Assembly: GCA_903953055.1 (NCBI GenBank)
Contig: CAJBIA010000159.1
Span: forward strand, 39,170-103,169
Length of the DNA stretch: 64,000 bases
From: an uncultured Methylophilaceae bacterium
GTDB lineage: Bacteria; Pseudomonadota; Gammaproteobacteria; Burkholderiales; Methylophilaceae
Reading direction: 5' to 3'
Part shown: piece by piece, positions 52,860 through 62,806 of the stretch
How positions within the stretch are numbered: position 1 is the stretch's first letter
Layout of the letters: each line of letters starts with the position of its first letter
The notes under the pieces: model-generated
What the model was told of the DNA's origin: nothing
Database searches by the model: none
The model's input: the letters and a program-made list of their open reading frames with translations, nothing else
Position numbers and translations under genes: made by a program

Positions 52860-53444
52860 ATGGAACACCAATTACCAGCTTTGCCTTATGCAAAAAATGC
52901 CCTAGCTCCTCACATCTCAGAAGAAACATTAGAGTTTCACTATGGAAAACACCATCAAACGTATGTGACTAACCTGAATAATCTCATCAAGGGCACTGAC
53001 TTCGAAAATAGTAGCCTTGAAGAAATCATTAAAAAGTCCTCTGCGGGAATCTACAATAATTCAGCACAAATCTGGAACCACACCTTTTTCTGGAATAGCA
53101 TGAAGCCTAACGGCGGCGGTTCACCAACCGGTGCATTAGCTGATGCCATCAATGCAAAATGGGGTTCATTCGATGAGTTCAAAAAAGCATTCCAAGCTTC
53201 AGCTGTTGGAAACTTTGGTTCCGGCTGGACATGGTTAGTTAAAAAGGCAGATGGCTCAGTCGATATCGCGAACATGGGCGCTGCTGGTACACCGCTGACC
53301 ACTGGTGATAAAGCAATCCTAACGATTGATGTTTGGGAACATGCTTATTACATTGACTATCGTAACGCCCGTGCTAAGTTCGTTGAAGTTTTCCTAGCTT
53401 CATTAGCAAACTGGGACTTTGCTTCTGCAAACTTTAGCGCTTAA
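52860..53444 (+). CDS. sodB: Superoxide dismutase [Fe/Mn family, Fe-like]
   Basis: [49 protein letters not shown]. Confidence 0.95.
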   Translation: MEHQLPALPYAKNALAPHISEETLEFHYGKHHQTYVTNLNNLIKGTDFENSSLEEIIKKSSAGIYNNSAQIWNHTFFWNSMKPNGGGSPTGALADAINAKWGSFDEFKKAFQASAVGNFGSGWTWLVKKADGSVDIANMGAAGTPLTTGDKAILTIDVWEHAYYIDYRNARAKFVEVFLASLANWDFASANFSA

Positions 53445-53462
53445 TTTAAGCCATTAAGACTA

Positions 53463-53486
53463 AGCCCAGCATGCTGGGCTTTTTTA
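53463..53486 (+). terminator. Rho-independent terminator after sodB
   Basis: AGCCCAGCATGCTGGGCT followed by TTTTTT. Confidence 0.82.
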
Positions 53487-53503
53487 ATTTATATTTCAAA
53501 AAT

Positions 53504-53752
53504 ATGGATAATCAGCTCAAGCTACAACTTCGAAAAGCCGTTAAACTCGCTCAAGCTGGGGACTGGGATGCTTCACATCATATTGTTCAAGACTTCAATG
53601 ATGCAACCGCCTGCTGGATACATGCTGTACTCCACAAAATAGAAGGCGACGAAGGAAATAGTCGTTATTGGTATGCTCGCTGCAATAAGCGGTTTGAAAA
53701 TCACGTTCAGGCATCGCAAGAACTTGATGCCATTGAACATTTCTTAATCTGA
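53504..53752 (+). CDS. Conserved hypothetical protein (track start 53471 lies in the sodB terminator)
   Basis: MDNQLKLQLRKAVKLAQAGDWDASHHIVQDFNDATACWIHAVLHKIEGDEGNSRYWYARCNKRF; ATG at 53504. Confidence 0.8.
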   Translation: MDNQLKLQLRKAVKLAQAGDWDASHHIVQDFNDATACWIHAVLHKIEGDEGNSRYWYARCNKRFENHVQASQELDAIEHFLI

Positions 53753-53764
53753 TACAATCGCGGC

Positions 53765-54076
53765 ATGTTGCGCCGATATTTCGTTTATTTTATTTTTGCC
53801 CTGCTGTTCGCTCTTACACAGCAAGCTGGAGTTACGCACGAAATTTCGCATATCAAAGATTCGCTTCAAACTTCCCAAAATCAGGATAAAACAACACATA
53901 GTGCCTTTTGCGAAAAATGTATGAGCTATGGAGAAATTGCGAACAGCATCGCCACCAACCATTTTTACATCGCAATTTGCACTGTTAGCTTTAACTTAAA
54001 CAGTACCATTTCCCATCGGCATACTAGCGAGACTTTTGCTGTTTATGCCGCTCGCGCGCCGCCTTTACTAACTTAA
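53765..54076 (+). CDS. Small secreted Cys/His-containing protein (DUF2946-like), possible metal-related
   Basis: Signal-peptide-like N-terminus, HSAFCEKCMSYGEIANS motif, C-terminal YAARAPPLL; upstream of TonB receptor. Confidence 0.6.
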   Translation: MLRRYFVYFIFALLFALTQQAGVTHEISHIKDSLQTSQNQDKTTHSAFCEKCMSYGEIANSIATNHFYIAICTVSFNLNSTISHRHTSETFAVYAARAPPLLT

Positions 54077-54158
54077 TTAAATTGCATTAGCGCATTACTG
54101 CGTTTTGTTTTTCTTTCAGAGTTTGAAAGAAATGCTTTTTTATTTTAAGAGTGTGAGT

Positions 54159-56162
54159 ATGAACCCAAACAAATCATTCATTTCGATTGTTGGCCTATTG
54201 GCCGCATACGTCATATGGATCATTCCGGCAAAGGCTGAAGAGAATTCAACAATTCAAGCGCCTGCAGTGCCCATCACTGGCAATTTGCTTGGCACAGGAA
54301 CAGATGAATTTGTAGTGCCAATCACCATCCTCAATGGAAGGGAGCTTTCGATGCGTCGTGAGAGCACCTTGGGTGAAACGCTCAATGATATTCCAGGCGT
54401 GAGTTCCAGCTATTTCGGTCCCAATGCTTCAAGGCCTATTATTCGAGGGATGGAAGGGGATCACGTTCAGATCATGCAAAATGGCGTAGGCGTATTAGAC
54501 GCTTCAGCATTGAGTCCTGACCACGCGGTGGGGGTTGACCCGCTCATTGCTGAACAAATTGAAATCATTAGAGGGCCTGCCGCAGTGATTTATAGTGGAG
54601 GGGCCGTCGGCGGCGTAGTCAATGTCATTGATCACCGCATTCCCAAAGAATCCCTTAATGGCGTGATTGGCAGAGGAGAAGCGCGAATAGGTGGTGCAGA
54701 TAATGAACGAAGTAGCGCTGCAGTCATTGATATTGGCAATGGTCTACTGGCAATCCATGCCGATGCTTACATCAGAAAAAATGACGATTTAAGTATCCCG
54801 GACGCCGCTGCTACAAAATTAAAAAATATTGAAGGGGGCATTCATCCCAATAACGGCAAACTCACCAATAGTGCAGCTGAATCTGATGGGGGAGCATTCG
54901 GCGCTTCGATTACTTTTGAAAAAGGCTATGCTGGATTTTCGTATGCTCGCACTAACAGTTTCTACGGAACTGTTGCCGAACCTAATGTAAAAATCGATAT
55001 GGTGAATGACCGTATAGACTTTTCATCTGAGTTATTTGACTTAAGTAGTGCACTCAAGCGGATTAAATTTCATATGGTTTATACCGATTATCAGCACCAA
55101 GAAATCAATAACGGCAACATTGAGACTACCTTTTTAAATCATGGCATAGAGGGAACACTTGAGGGCGCTCACACACAAATTGGCAGTCTCGTTGGCGTAC
55201 TTGGTATGCAATTTCAAAACACAAGATTCGAAGCATCAGGAAACGAAGCATTTGTTCCGCCTTCCCATAACACCAAGCAGGGATTTTATATCTACGAAGA
55301 GCTTCCAATTGATCAACTCAAACTTAGTGCCGGCGCTCGCATTGATCAGGCCAATATTCATTCATCAGGCGGGGCTCGATTTGGAAGTGCACTCAGTCGG
55401 GAATTTGAACCTAAAAACTTATCGGTCGGAGCCCTTTATCATTTCGATCATCAATGGTCTGTGGAAACGAATCTGGCCCATACTGAACGCGCCCCAAGTC
55501 AAGATGAGTTATTTGCTAATGGCGCCCATATAGCAACCCATCAATACGAAATAGGAGATTTATCTCTTAGCAAAGAGATGTCTAACGGACTTGATGGCAG
55601 GCTATGCTGGAAAACAGAAAAAAATAGCATCAGTTTGAGCGGTTTTTATACAAAATTTAACAACTTCATTACCTTATTCAACACCGGCACAATTAATAGC
55701 GGACTCAATGTATTCCAAGCTCAAGAAATCCCTGCCATCTTTAAAGGGCTTGAGAGTGAAGCAAAGTTTCGTATTTATGAAGGACATGGTGATTTGAATC
55801 TCAACCTTCGCGGAGATTACGTTCAAGCCAAAGATGAACATACCGGCAAGCCACTCCCCCGAATTTCCCCTATGCGCTTAGGCACCGGGCTTGATTATAA
55901 CTTCGGCGATCTTGCTTCTAAAATAGACTTACTGTATGGTTTTAAGCAGTATCGTGTTGCAAGCAACGAATTGCCAACTGAAGGATACGTGCTGATCAAC
56001 GCCACCATCAGCTACCGTCTCAGAACTGCATTTAATTTAGAAGTTTTTGCTAAAGCCCGTAACTTACTAAATGAAGACATTCGAGATCACAGCTCGTTCT
56101 TAAAAGAAATTGCTCCGATGGGCGGACGTTCAGTATTGCTTGGCTTGCGTGGAGAGTTTTAA
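54159..56162 (+). CDS. TonB-dependent receptor, ZnuD-like (track start 54105)
   Basis: Plug LGETLNDIPGVSSSYFGPNASRPIIRGMEGDHVQIMQNGVGVLDASALSPDHAVGVDPLIAEQIEIIRGPAAVIYSGGAVGGVVNV; terminal aromatic residue (GEF). Confidence 0.9.
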   Translation: MNPNKSFISIVGLLAAYVIWIIPAKAEENSTIQAPAVPITGNLLGTGTDEFVVPITILNGRELSMRRESTLGETLNDIPGVSSSYFGPNASRPIIRGMEGDHVQIMQNGVGVLDASALSPDHAVGVDPLIAEQIEIIRGPAAVIYSGGAVGGVVNVIDHRIPKESLNGVIGRGEARIGGADNERSSAAVIDIGNGLLAIHADAYIRKNDDLSIPDAAATKLKNIEGGIHPNNGKLTNSAAESDGGAFGASITFEKGYAGFSYARTNSFYGTVAEPNVKIDMVNDRIDFSSELFDLSSALKRIKFHMVYTDYQHQEINNGNIETTFLNHGIEGTLEGAHTQIGSLVGVLGMQFQNTRFEASGNEAFVPPSHNTKQGFYIYEELPIDQLKLSAGARIDQANIHSSGGARFGSALSREFEPKNLSVGALYHFDHQWSVETNLAHTERAPSQDELFANGAHIATHQYEIGDLSLSKEMSNGLDGRLCWKTEKNSISLSGFYTKFNNFITLFNTGTINSGLNVFQAQEIPAIFKGLESEAKFRIYEGHGDLNLNLRGDYVQAKDEHTGKPLPRISPMRLGTGLDYNFGDLASKIDLLYGFKQYRVASNELPTEGYVLINATISYRLRTAFNLEVFAKARNLLNEDIRDHSSFLKEIAPMGGRSVLLGLRGEF

Positions 56163-56245
56163 TAATAAATCGCAATGCTTTAGGTGCGAATCAGCTAGCC
56201 TTGCGCTATCATTAGCAACTATCTCATTTAGCAGAAAATCAAAAA

Positions 56246-56518
56246 ATGGCACGCACAATTAAATGCATTAAATTAGGTCGAGAAGCTGAGGGCATGGACT
56301 TTCCTCCCTACCCAGGCCCCCTTGGTCAACGTATCTTTGAGAGCGTTTCAAAAGAAGCTTGGGCAGCCTGGCTAAAGCAACAAACCATGTTGGTCAATGA
56401 GAATCGTCTGAGCCTTGCTGACCCACAAGCGCGCAATTACCTAAAAGAACAAACAGAAGCTTACTTCTTTGGCGAAGGTGCAGATAAAGCAAGCGGCTAC
56501 ATCCCACCCAAACCATAA
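56246..56518 (+). CDS. Oxidative damage protection protein YggX-like (Fe(2+) trafficking)
   Basis: [60 protein letters not shown]. Confidence 0.94.
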   Translation: MARTIKCIKLGREAEGMDFPPYPGPLGQRIFESVSKEAWAAWLKQQTMLVNENRLSLADPQARNYLKEQTEAYFFGEGADKASGYIPPKP

Positions 56519-56550
56519 AGAAATACTTTACAAGTTAAAGCTAAAAAAAC

Positions 56551-56582
56551 AAAAAAGGGCGGTACATGACCGCCCTTTTTTA
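56551..56582. terminator. Rho-independent terminator between yggX-like gene and phoU
   Basis: AAAAAAGGGCGGTACATGACCGCCCTTTTTT inverted repeat, symmetric A/T flanks. Confidence 0.85.
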
Positions 56583-56599
56583 ATTTAAAACTATCGAAA

Positions 56600-57307
56600 C
56601 TATGGTTCGAGCGCTTCGCGTTCCATTTCTTCGATTGTCGTATGACGAACATCTTTGCCTTTGACCATATAAATCACATATTCAGCAATATTTTTAGCAT
56701 GATCCCCAATACGCTCAATGGCTTTCGCCACAAATAAGACCTCTAGCGACATTGAAATTGTACGTGGATCCTCTAACATAAAAGTCACCAATTGACGCAT
56801 TGCTGCTCGAAATTGCTCATCCACTTGCTCATCCTGACGAGCAACTTCAGCCGTCTTAGTGACATCTAAACGCGCAAATGCATCCAAAGACGTACGTAGC
56901 ATTTGACGGACCAACTGAACCATACTGTTAATTTCAGTAAAACGCGTCTTATACATACGATCTGACTCATAAATCTTTTGAGCGACGCGTGCAATTTTTG
57001 AGGCCTCATCACCAATACGTTCGAGATCAGTAATGGTTTTAACTACCATCATAATCATACGTAAATCACCAGCAGTAGGCTGACGACGAACAATAATATG
57101 GCTACAATCCTCATCCAATTGAACTTCTAGTGCATTAACAAGGTGATCGGCTTGCATAACTTCTGCAGCAAGTTTTGGATTAACATTTACCAACGACTCT
57201 AAGGCGCTCACGATTTGTTGTTCGACTAAGCCACCCATTTTGAGCACTTTTGCTCTTACTGCTTCCAATTCGGCATCATATTGCTTATAGGTATGTTCAG
57301 ATTGCAT
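56600..57307 (-). CDS. phoU: Phosphate signalling protein PhoU
   Basis: Two PhoU-type repeats (TDLERIGDEASKIA; KAIERIGDHAKNIAEYVIYMVKGKDVRH). Confidence 0.95.
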   Translation of the reverse strand: MQSEHTYKQYDAELEAVRAKVLKMGGLVEQQIVSALESLVNVNPKLAAEVMQADHLVNALEVQLDEDCSHIIVRRQPTAGDLRMIMMVVKTITDLERIGDEASKIARVAQKIYESDRMYKTRFTEINSMVQLVRQMLRTSLDAFARLDVTKTAEVARQDEQVDEQFRAAMRQLVTFMLEDPRTISMSLEVLFVAKAIERIGDHAKNIAEYVIYMVKGKDVRHTTIEEMEREALEP

Positions 57308-57388
57308 CCGGAATATCCTTATTAAAAATTAATTCTCAAGCACTTCAGTTAACCATACATTTTAAAACTTGTTTATGACATTTTAATG

Positions 57389-58048
57389 TCAATTAGCTTT
57401 GTAGGTTTTAACGCCCTCAGCAGTTGCCAATAAAAGCACATTGGCTGGTCTCGCAGCGAATAATCCATTTGTCACAACCCCAACGATTTGATTGATTTTC
57501 GCTTCCATTTCAATCGGGTTACTAATGACCAATCCATAGACATCTAAAATTACATTGCCGTTGTCAGTTGTAAAGTCACGCAATTTTGGCTGACCTCCAA
57601 GCTTGACTAATTCACGAGCTACATAACTTCGCGCCATCGGCAAAACTTCCACAGGCAACGGAAATTTACCCAGCACCGGCACGTACTTAGTTTCATCACA
57701 AATACAAATAAAACTTTTTGCACACGCTGCTACAATCTTTTCCCGAGTCAATGCGCCACCGCCACCTTTAAGCATGTGTAGGTGCTCAGTTATTTCATCG
57801 GCCCCATCGACGTAAATTTCCATGCTATCTACAGAATTTAAATCAAACACCTCAATTCCATGTCCACGCAAACGTTGTGCTGTGGCTTCTGAGCTTGCAA
57901 CTGCCCCATCAATTTTTGCTTTAACTTTGGCAAGTTCATCAATGAAAAAGTTCGCTGTGGAACCGGTACCCACTCCAATAATTCCGCCTTTGACATATTC
58001 AACCGCAGCCTTAGCGACTTGTTGTTTTAATTCGTCTTGTGTTGCCAT
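57389..58048 (-). CDS. rpiA: Ribose-5-phosphate isomerase A
   Basis: [49 protein letters not shown]. Confidence 0.96.
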   Translation of the reverse strand: MATQDELKQQVAKAAVEYVKGGIIGVGTGSTANFFIDELAKVKAKIDGAVASSEATAQRLRGHGIEVFDLNSVDSMEIYVDGADEITEHLHMLKGGGGALTREKIVAACAKSFICICDETKYVPVLGKFPLPVEVLPMARSYVARELVKLGGQPKLRDFTTDNGNVILDVYGLVISNPIEMEAKINQIVGVVTNGLFAARPANVLLLATAEGVKTYKAN

Positions 58049-58144
58049 CTTCTTTTACCCTTCAAATTGCATAATAAAATTCTTTAATCATGCGTTTTCT
58101 TTATAATTACAAGCTATCCTCAATCATACACTTTGCTAGACTGA

Positions 58145-59656
58145 ATGAAAAACGACTACCTAGAAAAAATTCGTAATGCTCGCGTCTATGATGTTGCTAA
58201 AAAAACGCCGCTTGAATATCAGCCGAATTTATCTGCTCGTGTAAATAATCGCGTACTGCTTAAACGTGAAGATATGCAGCCAGTATTTTCTTTTAAAATT
58301 CGTGGCGCTTATAACATGATGGCCCACCTATCGAAAGAAGCGCTCAATCGAGGTGTTATTGCCGCCTCTGCAGGCAATCATGCACAGGGTGTTGCTTTGT
58401 CAGCACAAAAATTAGGATGTCGTGCCATCATCGTTATGCCAACCACAACACCACAAATCAAAATCAATGCAGTAAAAAGCCGCGGTGGTGAAGTCATCCT
58501 TTTTGGGGACTCGTATTCCGATGCATATTTACATGCATTGGAACTAGAAAAATCTGAAGGCCTCACCTTTGTTCATCCTTATGATGACCCTGAAGTGATT
58601 GCTGGCCAAGGCACTATTGCGATGGAAATTCTCAATGAACATCCTGAGCCTATCGAGGCAATTTTCTGCTGCGTTGGTGGCGGTGGCTTGCTTGCTGGCA
58701 TCGCCGCTTATGTCAAAGCATTACGTCCAGAAATTAAAGTCATTGGCGTGGAAGCTAATGATGCCAATGCGATGACGCAATCCCTCAAAGCAGGTAAGCG
58801 CATAATGTTGGATCAAGTGGGCTTGTTTGCCGATGGCGCCGCCGTTAAACAAGTGGGTGAACATACATTCAAGCTGTGCCAAGAATATGTCGACGAAATG
58901 GTATTAGTGGACAATGATGCCATTTGCGCTGCCATTAAAGACGTATTTGAAGACACTCGCTCTATTTTAGAACCGGCCGGCGCATTAGCTGTAGCTGGCA
59001 TGAAAGAGTATATAAAGCGTAACAAATTGACCGGGAAAACGATGATCGGAATCGCTTCTGGTGCCAATATGAATTTTGACCGCTTACGGTTTGTGGCAGA
59101 ACGTGCCGAGATCGGTGAGAAACGTGAAGCAGTTTTGGCTGTGACTATTCCTGAAAAACCAGGCTCATTCAAAAGGTTTTGCAGACTGCTCAGTGGCCGC
59201 AGCATTACTGAATTTAACTACCGTTATTCAGACCCACAATCAGCCCATATTTTTGTCGGCATTGCGATCAACGATAATCTAGCGTCAACACAATTGGTAG
59301 AAATGCTCAAAGCAAATGGATTGCCAGCTTTGGACCTAAGCGATAACGAAGTCGCTAAATTACATTTACGCCACTTGGTTGGAGGGCATGCGCCCCAAGC
59401 AACGGATGAGGTTATTTATCGGTTTGAGTTCCCAGAAAAACCCGGCGCCCTGATGAACTTTCTAGACACGATGGGCCATGATTGGAATATTAGTTTGTTC
59501 CATTATCGTAATCATGGTGCAGATTACGGCCGTGTATTAGTCGGAATGCAAGTCCCGCAAAGCGATCGAATTGCATTCAAAAGCTTTTTGAATCAACTAG
59601 GCTATCCGTATTGGGACGAGAGCAGCAACCCTGCTTACAAACTCTTTTTAGGATAA
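58145..59656 (+). CDS. ilvA: Threonine ammonia-lyase, biosynthetic
   Basis: PLP lysine FSFKIRGAYNMMAHL; AASAGNHAQGVALSAQKLG; CCVGGGGLLAGIAAYVK; two ACT-like C-terminal repeats. Confidence 0.95.
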   Translation: MKNDYLEKIRNARVYDVAKKTPLEYQPNLSARVNNRVLLKREDMQPVFSFKIRGAYNMMAHLSKEALNRGVIAASAGNHAQGVALSAQKLGCRAIIVMPTTTPQIKINAVKSRGGEVILFGDSYSDAYLHALELEKSEGLTFVHPYDDPEVIAGQGTIAMEILNEHPEPIEAIFCCVGGGGLLAGIAAYVKALRPEIKVIGVEANDANAMTQSLKAGKRIMLDQVGLFADGAAVKQVGEHTFKLCQEYVDEMVLVDNDAICAAIKDVFEDTRSILEPAGALAVAGMKEYIKRNKLTGKTMIGIASGANMNFDRLRFVAERAEIGEKREAVLAVTIPEKPGSFKRFCRLLSGRSITEFNYRYSDPQSAHIFVGIAINDNLASTQLVEMLKANGLPALDLSDNEVAKLHLRHLVGGHAPQATDEVIYRFEFPEKPGALMNFLDTMGHDWNISLFHYRNHGADYGRVLVGMQVPQSDRIAFKSFLNQLGYPYWDESSNPAYKLFLG

Positions 59657-59738
59657 ATGCCTGACTTGTTTGCTCTTAGAACCTTATTGGCGAACCACTG
59701 ACTAAATAAAATACAATTCAACATTGGAGTCGAACTAC

Positions 59739-60788
59739 ATGAAACATCTTTCTTTTTCTGCAATAGCGCTTATTTTTATAACTACAAGCCTTTCCGCAAT
59801 TGCTGGCGAAAAAGGGAATGCTTATATTTCGAATCAAGATGGCGGGGTGACCGTGGTTGATTTAGAAACCATGGAAGCGACGAGTAACATTGATATCCAA
59901 GCTAAAAGTCCACGCGGAATTGCTGTAACTGCAGATGGTAAATACCTCATCACCGCAAACAAAGATGATGACAATATTTCAGTGATTGATAGAGCAAGTG
60001 GCGCGTTAGTTAAGCACATTCCAGTTGGCAAAAACCCTGAGTTTATAAGAGTCTATAAAGGACTAGTTTTTGTCTCAACCGAACCAAGCTCCAAAGGTGG
60101 ACCGCCTCCTAAGGCAGGTGAAGCAGTTAAAGAAGATGATGCCGAAGAAAAGTTACCGGCACTTATTTCGGTAGTAGATTTAAAGAAGGGCAAAAAAGTT
60201 CGTGAAATTGTTGGCGGCCCTGAAACTGAAGGCGTGGAATTCTCAAAGGATGGAAAAAAGCTCATCATTACTAATGAGGCAGACAACACCATTACCGTTC
60301 ATAATTTTGCGACGGGCAAACTACTAAAGACCATCTCAACTAAAGATTATGGTGACCGTCCGCGCGGCATAAAGGTATCCCCTGACGGCACAACTTATAT
60401 TGCTACTTTAGAGTCAGGCAATAAATTTATGGTCATGGACAAGAAATTTAACGTCACACGTACCGTTGAAACAGGCCAATCTCCATATGGCGTTTCATTT
60501 GACCGTAAAGGTGAGCGTATCTTTATCGCCTCTTCTAAAGAGAAAGCTTTGCAAGTTTTTGATGCAAAAACATTTGAAAAAATTAAAGATATCAGCACTG
60601 GCAATCGTTGCTGGCACTTCAGCTTTACACCAGATGACAAACAGATTTTACTCGCCTGTGGCAAGTCTCAAGCTGTCCTGGTCATTGATGTCGACACACT
60701 CGAAAAAATAAAAGAGATCAGCGACAAAGAAATGCCATGGGGAGTTGTGACTTATCCAAAATCAATGGGAAGTTTAGATCAGCCTTAA
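59739..60788 (+). CDS. YVTN-type beta-propeller periplasmic protein (PQQ-associated-like; track start 59724)
   Basis: Signal peptide; repeated SPRGIAVTADGKYLITANKDDDNISVIDRASG-type blades; SD GGAG ahead of ATG 59739. Confidence 0.82.
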   Translation: MKHLSFSAIALIFITTSLSAIAGEKGNAYISNQDGGVTVVDLETMEATSNIDIQAKSPRGIAVTADGKYLITANKDDDNISVIDRASGALVKHIPVGKNPEFIRVYKGLVFVSTEPSSKGGPPPKAGEAVKEDDAEEKLPALISVVDLKKGKKVREIVGGPETEGVEFSKDGKKLIITNEADNTITVHNFATGKLLKTISTKDYGDRPRGIKVSPDGTTYIATLESGNKFMVMDKKFNVTRTVETGQSPYGVSFDRKGERIFIASSKEKALQVFDAKTFEKIKDISTGNRCWHFSFTPDDKQILLACGKSQAVLVIDVDTLEKIKEISDKEMPWGVVTYPKSMGSLDQP

Positions 60789-60810
60789 GGTCAGCTCAAA
60801 CCCCGCCATT

Positions 60811-60840
60811 AAAAAAGCCCTGAAATTCAGGGCTTTTTAT
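60811..60840. terminator. Rho-independent bidirectional terminator
   Basis: AGCCCTGAAATTCAGGGCT flanked by AAAAA and TTTTT. Confidence 0.82.
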
Positions 60841-60846
60841 TATTCA

Positions 60847-61305
60847 CTAGGCTAACAACGCCATAATCGTTTGCCAATCTCTTGGGTCCACGGGAGTAAT
60901 AGAAAGTCGATTGCCTCGCTGCAGAATTTTTAGATTTTCTAATGTGGGATTTTCACGCATTTCTTTTAAAGAAAGTAGCCTAGTTTTGCGAACCAATTTC
61001 ACATCCACATTAAACCATCGTGGGGTTTCTGGCGTCGCTTTGGGATCATAATATTTATGGTCTTTAATAAATTGCAACCGATCTGGGTAAGCCAAGGTAG
61101 AAACTTCTGCAATGCCTGCAATTCCGGGCTGATCACAATTGGAGTGATAAAACAAAACACCGTCCCCAACTTGCATTTGGTCGCGCATAAAATTTCGCGC
61201 CTGGTAATTACGCACGCCATACCAATCAACCGTTTGATTGGGAAACGAAGCTAAATCATCGATAGACACATCAGCCGGTTCCGATTTCATTAACCAATAA
61301 CGCAT
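60847..61305 (-). CDS. EVE domain-containing protein
   Basis: MRYWLMKSEPADVSIDDL; VDWYGVRNYQARNFMRDQMQVGDGVLFYHSNCDQPGIAGIAEV. Confidence 0.93.
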   Translation of the reverse strand: MRYWLMKSEPADVSIDDLASFPNQTVDWYGVRNYQARNFMRDQMQVGDGVLFYHSNCDQPGIAGIAEVSTLAYPDRLQFIKDHKYYDPKATPETPRWFNVDVKLVRKTRLLSLKEMRENPTLENLKILQRGNRLSITPVDPRDWQTIMALLA

Positions 61306-61382
61306 TTATTCCTCAATCAATCTCATTTTGCACTTAGACTCTCGTATCATAACCCGACTTAATATTGAATGTGAGGCAGCGC

Positions 61383-61742
61383 ATGGCAAAAAATGTATTA
61401 GGAACTACCTTACAGGAATGCAGCTTAGATCCACTAACAGGCTTTACCCGCTCCGGGTGTTGTGAAACGGGCCCTGAAGATCAAGGCAGTCATACGATAT
61501 GTGCAGAAGTCACCGAAGAGTTTCTGATTTTTTCAAAGACAAAAGGCAACGACCTAAGCACCCCTAGGCCAGAATATGGCTTTGAAGGTCTCAAGCCTGG
61601 GGACCGCTGGTGTTTATGTGCTATACGGTGGCTAGAAGCTGCTGAAGCAGGTTTTGCTCCACCAGTAATTTTAGAAGCAAGCCACGAGAACTGTTTAGAA
61701 AAAGTGAGTTTGGCAGATTTGAAATATCACGCATTGCGATAA
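61383..61742 (+). CDS. DUF2237 family protein (track start 61365)
   Basis: MAKNVLGTTLQECSLDPLTGFTRSGCCETGPEDQGSHTICAEVTEEFLIFSKTKGNDLSTPRPEYGFEGLKPGDRWCLCAIRW. Confidence 0.9.
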   Translation: MAKNVLGTTLQECSLDPLTGFTRSGCCETGPEDQGSHTICAEVTEEFLIFSKTKGNDLSTPRPEYGFEGLKPGDRWCLCAIRWLEAAEAGFAPPVILEASHENCLEKVSLADLKYHALR

Positions 61743-61760
61743 ACCAAATAATATAAGGTG

Positions 61761-61936
61761 TCCCCCACTAAGCATTGCCTAGGCTAGCATCCTGAACCAA
61801 AAAGGCTCAAGTGGTAACTATCTAAAGTGTATTAGGCTCAACCGCAGTGGATCGTGCTCACAACAACTTGAATAACAGAGACCTATGCTAGAAACTAGTT
61901 CAAGGAATATATAACCTAAACCATACCGCAGGGAAC
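61761..61936 (-). ncRNA. ssrS: 6S RNA
   Basis: Downstream of zapA on the same strand; GTTCCC/GGGGAC closing stem, CTAGCAT/ATGCTAG arm pairing, TCAAGT/ACTTGA internal pairing, and central-bubble hairpin CTTGAGCC-TTTT-GGTTCAGG whose G:U pairs only work on the minus strand. Confidence 0.82.
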
Positions 61937-61972
61937 AAAAGTAACTTGTAATACAAAATCTCTTCTTAACGA

Positions 61973-62278
61973 TTAGAACAGTTTATTTTGCTCTGCAATT
62001 GCGCCATCAACCATGGCCTGCATTTTAGCAATTTTGCCTTTCATACCACCAACGTCCACGCCACCGCTTCGAGTTGTAAGAAGCTCGTGTGCTAAATTAA
62101 GCGCAGCCATAATTGCAAGGCGCTCTGTACCAATAACTTTGCCAGAATCGCGAATATCGCACATTTTTTTATCAAGATAAGAAACGGCGTTCAGCAAGCC
62201 CTCGCGCTCATCAGGGGAGCAAGAGATTCGAAATTCACGCCCCATAATACTAACTTCAACGCCATTAACTTCACTCAT
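61973..62278 (-). CDS. zapA: Cell division protein ZapA
   Basis: VSIMGREFRISCSPDEREGLLNAVSYLDKKM; LAIMAALNLAHELL. Confidence 0.92.
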   Translation of the reverse strand: MSEVNGVEVSIMGREFRISCSPDEREGLLNAVSYLDKKMCDIRDSGKVIGTERLAIMAALNLAHELLTTRSGGVDVGGMKGKIAKMQAMVDGAIAEQNKLF

Positions 62279-62474
62279 AAGTATCCTCTGGCAAGCTAGT
62301 AATAATGCTTTCTATTCTAACCTGGGCTTCTTGCATACGCACTTTAAGTTGACGCTCAGCATCTTGTGATAGCGCGAGCGCTTGTCTCAATTCAAGATTA
62401 TCTTTACGCATAGATTGGCACAACTCAACGAGTTGTGAAATCTTCTCTTCCAAAGCTTTTAAGTCAGCATCCAT
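62271..62474 (-). CDS. Small coiled-coil protein, ZapB/TIGR02449-like
   Basis: 67 aa coiled coil LEEKISQLVELCQSMRKDNLELRQALALSQDAERQLKVRMQEAQVRIESIITSLPE; overlaps zapA start. Confidence 0.75.
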   Translation of the reverse strand: MDADLKALEEKISQLVELCQSMRKDNLELRQALALSQDAERQLKVRMQEAQVRIESIITSLPEDTYE

Positions 62475-62598
62475 GCATGCACTATAATTGTTATTTCCTC
62501 ATTAAGTCAACTTCTTAAGCGACTACTTTGAAAGCTTTACTAGATCTTGCTGGCCGTTTATTCATTTAAAATGTTCAACGATGATGAATAAAATCCCC

Positions 62599-62604
62599 TA
62601 TAAT
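62599..62604 (+). promoter_or_regulatory. Possible -10 element of riboswitch transcript (TATAAT)
   Basis: TATAAT immediately upstream of the aptamer; the -35 (TTCAAC, 19 bp spacer) is weak. Confidence 0.4.
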
Positions 62605-62610
62605 GATTAC

Positions 62611-62806
62611 AAGTTGATAGGTGCCTGCGTTGCTTTTCTGCAATAAAGGTGAAACTGGGAAATAGGTGCGTTTTATCTAAAACAACTCCTATGCTGCCCC
62701 CGCAACGGTAAGTGATTGTAGGTTTGCAATAAGCCACTGAACATATGTTTGGGAAGGCGCAAATCATGTCCTCACAAGCCCGGAGACCGGCCTAACAACC
62801 TAAGCA
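62611..62806 (+). promoter_or_regulatory. Cobalamin (AdoCbl-type) riboswitch
   Basis: GGTGAAACTGGGAAATAGGTGCG, B12-box-like GCTGCCCCCGCAACGGTAA, and AAGCCCGGAGACCGGCC in correct order upstream of a BtuB-like gene. Confidence 0.95.

Noticed and set aside
58813-59205. 130 aa minus-strand ORF
   Set aside because: Antisense to ilvA; no independent coding evidence.
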